Assembly (NCBI RefSeq): GCF_001570525.1
Contig: NZ_BBXC01000015.1
Span: 259,651-323,650 of the forward strand
DNA from: Herbidospora sakaeratensis
GTDB lineage: Bacteria > Actinomycetota > Actinomycetes > Streptosporangiales > Streptosporangiaceae
DNA: 64,000 bases
Direction of reading: 5' to 3'
Position 1 is the stretch's first letter, and the number at the start of each line of letters is the position of its first letter. The notes beneath the pieces are model-generated. The model saw only the letters and a list, made by a program, of their open reading frames with translations. It had not been told where the DNA came from and did not search any database. Below, in pieces: positions 56,378 to 64,000 of this stretch. The translations under genes were made by a program, and so were the position numbers.

Positions 56378-57784
56378 TTAGACGGTTTCCACCGGCTTGG
56401 CCACCCTGTCCAGCTCGTGGTGCAGGGTCGACGGGACGCGGGCGTGCAGGACCGTGCCGTCGCCGGTGTGGTCGACCGACAGCACCTCGCCCTCCTTGTG
56501 GGCCCGCGCGACCAGGTCGCCCCGGTCGTAGGGGATCAACACGTGGACCTCGTGGTCGAGGTGGGGCAGCTCCTGCTCGATCAGGTCCATCAGCTCGGTG
56601 ATGCCCTGGCCGGTGCGGGCGCTGACCACGATGCTGTGGCGCTCGCGCATCGTCAGCCGGTCGATGACCTCGCGGCTGGCGGCGTCGGCCTTGTTGATCA
56701 CGACGATCTCGGGGATGTCGCGGGCGCCCTCGATCTCGCCGAAGACCTCGCGGACGGCGGCCAGCTGCGACTCGGGGTCGGGGTGGGAGCCGTCGACCAC
56801 GTGGAGGATCAGGTCGGCGTCGCCGACCTCCTCCAGCGTCGAGCGGAACGCCTCGACCAGCTGGTGGGGCAGGTGGCGCACGAAACCGACCGTGTCGGCC
56901 AGCGTGAACAGGCGGCCTTCGGGGGTGCGCGCGCGGCGGACGGTCGGGTCGAGGGTGGCGAACAGCGCGTCCTCGACCAGCACGCCCGCGCCGGTGAGGC
57001 GGTTCAGCAGCGACGACTTGCCGGCGTTGGTGTAACCGGCGATCGCCACGGCCGGCACCTCGCGGCGGCGGCGCGAGTGGCGCTTGGTGTCGCGGGCGGT
57101 GGACATCTCCTTGATCTGGCGGCGCAGCTTGGCCATGCGCTCGCGGATGCGGCGGCGGTCGAGCTCGATCTTCGTCTCACCGGGGCCGCGGCCGCCGATG
57201 CCGACGCCGCCGGCCGCCCGTCCGCCGACCTGGCGGGACAGGTTGCCACCCCAGCCTCGCAGGCGCGGCAGCAGGTAGGAGAGCTGGGCCAGTTCGACCT
57301 GGGCCTTGCCCTCGCGGCTCTTGGCGTGCTGGGCGAAGATGTCGAGGATCAGCGCGGTGCGGTCGATGACCTTGACCTTCACCACTTCTTCAAGCTGGCG
57401 CAGCTGACCGGGGGTCAGTTCACCGTCGCAAATGACGGTGTCGGCGCCGGTCGAGGCGACGATGTCGCGCAGCTCGATCGCCTTGCCCGAACCGATGTAG
57501 GTGGCCGGGTCGGGCCGGTCGCGCCGCTGGATCAGCCCTTCGAGGACCTCGGAGCCGGCCGTCTCGGCCAGCAGCTTGAGTTCCTGGAGGGAGTTCTCGG
57601 CGTCGAAAGAGGTGCCGCTGGTCCACACCCCGATCAGGACGACCCTTTCGAGGCGGAGCTGGCGGTATTCGACTTCGGTGACATCTTCGAGCTCCGTCGA
57701 AAGACCCGCGACCCGCCGTAGCGCCTGACGCTCTTCGAGTTCGTAATCGCCGATGTCTTCTGGCTCGTTAGGCATATACGTCAT
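56378..57784 (-). CDS. hflX: Ribosome-splitting GTPase HflX
   Basis: A 468-residue GTPase. The N-terminal HflX domain contains LERVVLIGVWTSGT and PDPATYIGSGKA; the linker has GIGGRGPGETKIELDRRRI; G1 is AGYTNAGKSSLLNRLTG, G3 DTVGFVRHLPHQLVEAF and G4 NKAD. It rescues stalled ribosomes after stress. ATG 57784 and 57775 are both possible; AGGAG lies 3 and 12 bases upstream. The frame remains open to 57835 without homology. Confidence 0.94.
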   Translation of the reverse strand: MTYMPNEPEDIGDYELEERQALRRVAGLSTELEDVTEVEYRQLRLERVVLIGVWTSGTSFDAENSLQELKLLAETAGSEVLEGLIQRRDRPDPATYIGSGKAIELRDIVASTGADTVICDGELTPGQLRQLEEVVKVKVIDRTALILDIFAQHAKSREGKAQVELAQLSYLLPRLRGWGGNLSRQVGGRAAGGVGIGGRGPGETKIELDRRRIRERMAKLRRQIKEMSTARDTKRHSRRRREVPAVAIAGYTNAGKSSLLNRLTGAGVLVEDALFATLDPTVRRARTPEGRLFTLADTVGFVRHLPHQLVEAFRSTLEEVGDADLILHVVDGSHPDPESQLAAVREVFGEIEGARDIPEIVVINKADAASREVIDRLTMRERHSIVVSARTGQGITELMDLIEQELPHLDHEVHVLIPYDRGDLVARAHKEGEVLSVDHTGDGTVLHARVPSTLHHELDRVAKPVETV

Positions 57785-57859
57785 TTCTCCTGACAACAAT
57801 GCGACACCACCGTGTCTTCCCATCGATGGTGGCACGACACGGGAATCCCGCGCATCACG

Positions 57860-57979
57860 TTAAGCCCCCAGCTCAGTGAGGATCCGGCGGCTCTCCGCCG
57901 CGCAAGAGGCCAGGCCGAGGCGTTCGCGCAGGGTGAGGGCGGCCTCGGCGCGCCGGCTTAGAGCTGCCCTCCAACTCCA
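57860..57979 (-). pseudogene. Possible C-terminal remnant of a LuxR-type regulator
   Basis: A stop-to-stop frame without a start codon reads ALSRRAEAALTLRERLGLAS, then CAAESRRILTELGA and TAA at 57860-57862. The pattern resembles the last helices of large LuxR/AAA-type actinobacterial regulators (LRERLGL-ACA-E-RR-LAELGA). It lies between hflX and a plus-strand flavoprotein gene whose cognate regulator would be expected just here. It is too short for a firm call. Confidence 0.3.
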
Positions 57980-58038
57980 TCACAACCCAACCCCAAACGG
58001 CCCGATCGATCCTCGACCCAGACGAACGAGGAGGAATC

Positions 58039-59385
58039 ATGATCAACGACTTGCGGCAGGTGATCCGGGGCCGCGTGCTGACCGAGGGCGACGAGGGGTT
58101 CGACCGGGCCCGGGAGCCGTGGGACGGCGCGGTCGACCAGCGGGTGCTGGCCGTGGTGGAGGCCGAGGACGCCGCCGACGTGGCGGCCGTGGTCCGGCAC
58201 GCGAGCCTGTACGGCCTGTCGATCGCCACCCAGCCCAACGGGCACGCGCCGTCGTCGGGGTTCGCGGGGGCGATCCTGCTGCGCACGTCCCGGATGCGGG
58301 CGGTGCACGTGCGCCCGGAGGAGCGGGTGGCCCGGGTGGAGGCCGGGGCGTCGTGGCAGGAGGTGCTGACCGCCGCCGCCAAGCACGGCCTGACCGGCCT
58401 GGCCGGCAGCACCGGCGCGGTCAGCGTGACCGGGTTCGTGCTCGGGGGCGGGCTGAGCTGGTTCGGCCGCAAACACGGCTTCGCCGCCAACGCCGTGGTG
58501 GCCGTCGAGCTGGTCGACGCCCAGGGCGAGCACCGCCGGGTGACCGCCGACACCGACCCCGACCTGTTCTGGGCGCTGCGCGGGGGCGGCGGCGACTACG
58601 CGATCGTCACCGCCGTCGAGATCGGCCTGTTCCCCGCCCCCGAGTTGTTCGGCGGCCGGATCATGTGGCCCGCCGCCCGCGCCGCCGAGGTGCTGGCCGC
58701 CTTCCGCGAGGTCACCCGTACCGCCCCCGACGAGCTGACCGTCTGGTTCAGCCTGCTGCAGCTGCCCCCGTTCCCCGAGTTGCCCGAGCCGCTGCGCGGC
58801 CTGTCGGCCGTCTGCCTGGACGCGACCTACCTGGGCGGCGAGGAGGAGGCGCGGGAGCTGCTGGCCCGCTTCGACACGATCCCCGGCGCGATCGTGGACA
58901 CCCGGGGGACGATGCCGGTCGACCGGCTCGGCGAGATCTGCATGGAGCCGACCGACCCCACCCCGGCGCTGGTCACCTCGCACCTGCTGACCGACCTCGA
59001 CGACCGGGCGGCCGCCACGCTGCTCGCCGCGACCGGCCCCGGCACGGTCGCCCCGCTCACCTTCGTGATGATCCGCCACCTCGGCGGCGCGCTCGCGGTG
59101 GCGCGTTCCGACGCGGGCGCCTGCGGCCACCTGACGGAGCGGTTCCAGGTCCACGCGGCGGGCATGTTGCCCTGGCCCGAGCTGGCCGGGCCGATCAGGG
59201 ACCGGCAGGCCGCGATCGCGCGGGCCCTTTCGCCCTGGACGTCGGACCGCAAGGCGTTCACCTTCCTCGGCCACGACGAGCCGGCCGAGGCGGCCTTCCC
59301 CGCCGAGACGTACGCCCGCCTGCGCCGGATCAAGGCCCGGCGCGACCCCCTGGGGACGTTCCGCTCGAACCACCCCGTGGTCTAG
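58039..59385 (+). CDS. FAD-linked oxidoreductase (BBE-like)
   Basis: A 448-residue flavoprotein with an FAD_binding_4 domain (about 35-205) and a C-terminal BBE-type cap. The FAD loop is TQPNGHAPSSGFAGAILLRT: the His that binds the flavin 8-alpha position remains, but the usual GGH is NGH. GSTGAVSVTGFVLGGGLSWFG lacks the Cys that makes the second covalent bond in bicovalent enzymes, so attachment is probably single. It would oxidise an alcohol or sugar; substrate unknown. GAGGAGG lies just before the ATG. Its stop overlaps that of the next, convergent gene by sharing CTAG. Confidence 0.9.
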   Translation: MINDLRQVIRGRVLTEGDEGFDRAREPWDGAVDQRVLAVVEAEDAADVAAVVRHASLYGLSIATQPNGHAPSSGFAGAILLRTSRMRAVHVRPEERVARVEAGASWQEVLTAAAKHGLTGLAGSTGAVSVTGFVLGGGLSWFGRKHGFAANAVVAVELVDAQGEHRRVTADTDPDLFWALRGGGGDYAIVTAVEIGLFPAPELFGGRIMWPAARAAEVLAAFREVTRTAPDELTVWFSLLQLPPFPELPEPLRGLSAVCLDATYLGGEEEARELLARFDTIPGAIVDTRGTMPVDRLGEICMEPTDPTPALVTSHLLTDLDDRAAATLLAATGPGTVAPLTFVMIRHLGGALAVARSDAGACGHLTERFQVHAAGMLPWPELAGPIRDRQAAIARALSPWTSDRKAFTFLGHDEPAEAAFPAETYARLRRIKARRDPLGTFRSNHPVV

Positions 59386-60068
59386 AGCTTGAGGACCTTG
59401 CTGTCACCCGAACCGCTCTGGATGACGATCTTCTTGGGGGCGGCCGGGTCGTTGGCGACCTCGAGGGTCTGCTCGCCCGAGCCGGTGTGCAGGGTGGCGT
59501 GGTAGGTGCCGCCGGGCACCCACGCGATGCCGTCGCCCGATCCGGTCTCGATGGTGACCGAGTCGGGGGCGGCGCCGAACTTCGCCTCGACGCTGCCCGA
59601 ACCCGCCTCGGCGACGAACGTCTTGGCCAGCAGGCCGCTCGCGTCGATCTCGCCCGAGCCGGTCGAGACGTCGACCGGGCCGCTGAGGGCGCGCAGCGTG
59701 ATCTCGCCGGAGCCGGTGTCGACCTTGACGTTCAACCCCTTGGGCACCTGGACGTCGTAGTCGATCGAGCAGTCCTCGCACCGGTAGGAGAGGGTCAGGG
59801 TGCCGTTGCCGACCTCGTGGCCGTCGGCCGGCTTGTCGCCCCGGTAGTGAAGGGTCTCAACCACGGCGATGCCGCTCCGGTCGGACTCGGTGACGACGAC
59901 GTCGCCCGACCCGCTCTCGATGCGCAGGGCGGTGACCGCGTCGGTGACGTCGTACTTCTCGACCGCCTCGCTGCGGGGGCCGAAGTCGAGGTCGAGATCG
60001 CCGCAGGCGGTCAGGACCAGTGCGGATCCGGCCAGCAGACCCGCGGCCGCGATGCTCTTCATTCTCAT
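59382..60068 (-). CDS. DUF4097-type beta-repeat lipoprotein
   Basis: A 228-residue exported lipoprotein. The signal is MRMKSIAAAGLLAGSALVLT with lipobox LTACG. The mature part is a run of about seven strands pairs spaced near 20 residues, each starting S/T-GSG: ESGSGDVVV, DTGSGEITL, STGSGEIDA, EAGSGSVEA, ETGSGDGIA, HTGSGEQTL and QSGSGDSKV. This is the DUF4097/adhesin-like beta-helix pattern. A Cys pair is in RCEDCSID. Role unknown; probably an envelope stress or surface protein. ATG 60062 is an alternative start. Confidence 0.85.
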   Translation of the reverse strand: MRMKSIAAAGLLAGSALVLTACGDLDLDFGPRSEAVEKYDVTDAVTALRIESGSGDVVVTESDRSGIAVVETLHYRGDKPADGHEVGNGTLTLSYRCEDCSIDYDVQVPKGLNVKVDTGSGEITLRALSGPVDVSTGSGEIDASGLLAKTFVAEAGSGSVEAKFGAAPDSVTIETGSGDGIAWVPGGTYHATLHTGSGEQTLEVANDPAAPKKIVIQSGSGDSKVLKL

Positions 60069-60157
60069 GCCATCAGTGTGTGAGCCCGGGGCCCGCCGTC
60101 CCATCGGGGATGGCCCCCAGGGCTCCCTGAGCGGACCCTCAGGAACGCCCTCTGATA

Positions 60158-60197
60158 ATCTTCCATTGGACAGAAGATGATTTCCACATCATGGAAA
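60158..60197. promoter_or_regulatory. Two inverted repeats upstream of aceB
   Basis: ATCTTC-N9-GAAGAT (60158-60178) and TTTCCA-N5-TGGAAA (60181-60197) are both perfect and lie 10-49 bases before the aceB ATG. Both carry TTCC/GGAA-type half-sites like operators of IclR-family regulators; the first is close in form to the CTTCC-N7-GGAAG pattern known for the allantoin/glyoxylate regulator AllR of Streptomyces. Assignment to that family is inferred. Confidence 0.65.
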
Positions 60198-60206
60198 AGA
60201 GGGGCG

Positions 60207-61792
<1,586 letters not shown>

Positions 61793-61796
<4 letters not shown>

Positions 61797-63211
61797 CGGT
61801 GTTCGACCGGCTCGAAGCGGTCTTTCCGCCTGACCGGGTCATCACCGACCCGGTCCGGCTGCGCACCTACGAGTGCGACGGCCTCACCTACCATCGGGCG
61901 ACCCCGATGGTCGTGGTCCTGCCGGAGACCGCGGAAGAGGTCGCCGCGGCGGTGCGGGCGTGCGCCGAGTTCGGCGTGCCGTTCGTGGCGCGCGGCTCGG
62001 GCACCGGCCTGTCGGGCGGGGCGCTGCCGCGCTCCGACGGGGTGCTCATCGTGACCTCGCGGATGCGGCGCATCCTGTCGGTCGACCTCGACCGGCGGCA
62101 GGCCGTCGTCGAGCCCGGGGTCACCAACCTGGCGATCACCGAGGCGGTCCGCGACCAGGGTTACTACTACGCGCCCGACCCGTCGAGCCAGCAGATCTGC
62201 TCGATCGGCGGCAACGTGGCCGAGAACTCGGGCGGGGCCCACTGCCTCAAATACGGGTTCACCGTGAACCACGTCCAGGCCCTGGAGATCGTCACCCCCG
62301 ACGGCGAGATCGTGGAGATCTCCGAGGACGACTTCGGCTACGACCTGCTCGGCGCGTTCGTCGGGTCGGAGGGCACGCTCGGCATCGCCACCAAGATCAC
62401 CGTCAGGCTGATGCGGGCGCCCGAGGCGGTGACCACCCTGCTGGCCGCCTTCGAGGGCATCGAGGCGGGCGGCCAGGCGGTGTCGTCGATCGTCGGCGCG
62501 GGCATCGTGCCGGCCGCGATCGAGATGATGGACGCCCTCGCCATCGAGGCCGCCGAAGCGGCCGTGAACTGCGACTATCCGCCCAACGCCGGCGCGGTGC
62601 TGATCGTCGAGCTCGACGGGCCCACGCCCGAGGTCGAGTCGCAGCTGGCCGAGGTGATCGCCATCTGCGTGGCGACGGGCTCCTTCGAGCAGCGGGTGGC
62701 CGCCTCCGCCGACGAACGGGCCAAGATCTGGCGGGGCCGCAAGTCGGCCTTCGCCGCGGTCGGCCGGATCAGCCCCGCCTACATCGTCCAGGACGGGGTG
62801 GTCCCGCGCACCTGCCTCGGCGAGGTGCTGGCCGGGATCGACGCGCTGCAGGTGGAGTTCGGCATCCGGGTCGCCAACGTCTTCCACGCCGGCGACGGCA
62901 ACCTCCACCCGCTGGTGCTGTTCGACGACACCGCGCCCGGCGAGGGCGAGCGCGCCGAGGTGGTCAGCGGCCGGATCCTCGACCTGTGCATCCTGCACGG
63001 CGGCTCGATCACCGGCGAACACGGCGTGGGCGTCGACAAGGCCCGCTACATGCCCAGGATGTTCACCGACGCCGACCTCGACACCATGCAACGGGTGCGC
63101 TGCGCCTTCGACCCCGGCGGCCGGTCGAACCCGGGCAAGGTGTTCCCGACGCCGCGGCTCTGCGGCGAGGTGCCCCGCGTCCGCAAAGGCTCACCCGGGG
63201 AGATCTTCTGA
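61793..63211 (+). CDS. glcD: Glycolate oxidase subunit GlcD
   Basis: A 472-residue FAD-linked oxidase. The FAD domain shows [13 protein letters not shown] and [15 protein letters not shown]; the C-terminal domain has [16 protein letters not shown] and [13 protein letters not shown], the metal and substrate motifs of GlcD/lactate dehydrogenase. It oxidises glycolate to glyoxylate, with GlcE and GlcF. The start is GTG within the aceB stop. It overlaps glcE by one base (TGATG). Confidence 0.94.
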
Positions 63212-64000
63212 TGCTCGGCCACACGGGGGTGACGATCCGCGACGGCGGTCCCGCCGACGCGGTGGGCGGGGTGGTCCCGCGCTGGGTCGCGCTGCCCGAG
63301 AGCGTCGAGGAGATCTCGGTCGTGCTCGGGGCCTGCGCCGACGGCGGCCTGGCCGTGACCCCGGCCGGGGCGCGCACCAAACTCTGCTGGGCGGCCCCGC
63401 CCGAGCGGCTCGACGTGCTGCTCGACCTGTCTGCCATGCACGACGTGCTCGAACACGTGGCGGGCGACCTGGTGGTCCGCGTCCAGGCGGGCATCCCGGT
63501 GGCCCGGCTGGCCGAGGTGCTGGCCAAGGCCGGGCAGGAGCTGGCGCTCGACGTGCCGTTCCCCGGGGCGACCGTCGGCGGCACCCTGGCCGCCCCGTCG
63601 CCGGGCCCGCGCGCCTTCCGCTACGGCAACGCCCGCGACCTGCTGATCGGCGTGACGGTCGTGCTGGCCGACGGCACGATCGCGCGGGCCGGCGGCAAGG
63701 TCGTGAAGAACGTGGCCGGCTACGACCTGGGCAAGCTGTTCACCGGCTCCTTCGGCACCCTGGGCGTGATCGCCGAGGCGACGTTCCGGCTCCACCCGCT
63801 GCCCGCCGACCGCCGCTGGCTCACCTTCGAGTGCGAGGGCTGGGAGGACGCCGGGGCGCTGCTGCGGTCGCAGCTCGAACCGAGCGCCGTCGAGATCGAC
63901 CACCCGGCCGAGGGCCTGTCGACGGTCGCCGCCCTGTTCGAGGGCCCGGCGGCCGGCGACCGCGCCGAGGCCGCCCGCGACCTGCTGGGCGGCGGCGAGC
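63211..64000 (+). CDS. glcE: Glycolate oxidase subunit GlcE (partial, runs off the end)
   Basis: The first 263 residues of a FAD-binding subunit. [20 protein letters not shown] is followed by the family blocks VRVQAGIPVARLAEVLAKAG, ALDVPFPGATVGGTLAA and GGKVVKNVAGYDLGKLFTGS, then GTLGVIAEATFRLHPLP. These are the GlcE marks. The C-terminus and probably glcF lie beyond the window. ATG 63211 overlaps the glcD stop by one base. Confidence 0.93.
   Translation, partial: MLGHTGVTIRDGGPADAVGGVVPRWVALPESVEEISVVLGACADGGLAVTPAGARTKLCWAAPPERLDVLLDLSAMHDVLEHVAGDLVVRVQAGIPVARLAEVLAKAGQELALDVPFPGATVGGTLAAPSPGPRAFRYGNARDLLIGVTVVLADGTIARAGGKVVKNVAGYDLGKLFTGSFGTLGVIAEATFRLHPLPADRRWLTFECEGWEDAGALLRSQLEPSAVEIDHPAEGLSTVAALFEGPAAGDRAEAARDLLGGGE

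Overview
The window is high-GC actinobacterial DNA, most likely from the order Streptosporangiales (Nonomuraea/Streptosporangium-like; inferred from gene content and gene order, not proven). Codons end almost always in G or C, many genes start with GTG or TTG, and several start codons lie 6-7 nt downstream of a TAnnnT box, as expected for leaderless actinobacterial mRNAs. The backbone is a conserved housekeeping order: leuA, era, CBS/CorC protein, ybeY, phoH, HIT, ECF sigma, rsmE, dnaJ, hrcA, DUF3097, hemW, lepA, rpsT, holA, comEC, comEA, degV, hflX. Accessory cassettes sit between its members.

Layout. 1-8.2 kb: the tail of a probable amino-acid dehydrogenase, a divergent Gfo/Idh oxidoreductase and DAO-type flavoprotein pair, leuA with a leucine-rich leader peptide, a DUF2630 gene, two tandem double-GNAT acetyltransferases and a MocR regulator divergent from a thioesterase. 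8.3-17.7 kb: a complete nitrogen module, the urea ABC transporter urtABCDE on the minus strand, divergent from urease ureABCFGD on the plus strand. 17.7-27.9 kb: the era operon, then a lipoprotein, a flavin-reductase-fold protein, an OmpR-type two-component system and a VanY-like DD-carboxypeptidase lipoprotein wedged between era and the corC-ybeY-phoH operon, followed by HIT and a SigE-family sigma factor with its membrane partner. 27.9-39.1 kb: rsmE-dnaJ-hrcA under a CIRCE element, DUF3097, hemW, a secreted GH18 chitinase with a strong promoter and palindromic operator, a PIN-domain toxin-antitoxin pair with a full autoregulatory promoter, lepA, a GH18-like protein with a degraded motif, and rpsT. 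39.3-46.8 kb: a four-gene FtsX-type ABC exporter cassette whose first ATPase carries a C-terminal AbrB-like domain. 46.9-57.8 kb: HAD protein, holA-comEC-comEA, isochorismatase-fold hydrolase, a degenerate 42-bp tandem repeat, hutI-degV and hflX. 57.9-64 kb: a regulator remnant, a BBE-type flavoprotein, a repetitive DUF4097 lipoprotein, and an aceB-glcD-glcE operon for glycolate/glyoxylate use that runs off the right edge.

Functionally the window couples urea import to urease, glycolate oxidation to malate synthase, and cell-wall signalling to a D-Ala-D-Ala peptidase. The most interesting points are the ABC-ATPase/AbrB fusion, the leuA leader in which a leader segment can compete with a Shine-Dalgarno hairpin, the toxin-antitoxin promoter with an 18-bp perfect palindrome between -35 and -10 plus helically phased repeats, and paired palindromes at the chitinase and aceB promoters. 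No tRNA, rRNA, CRISPR array or insertion sequence was seen.
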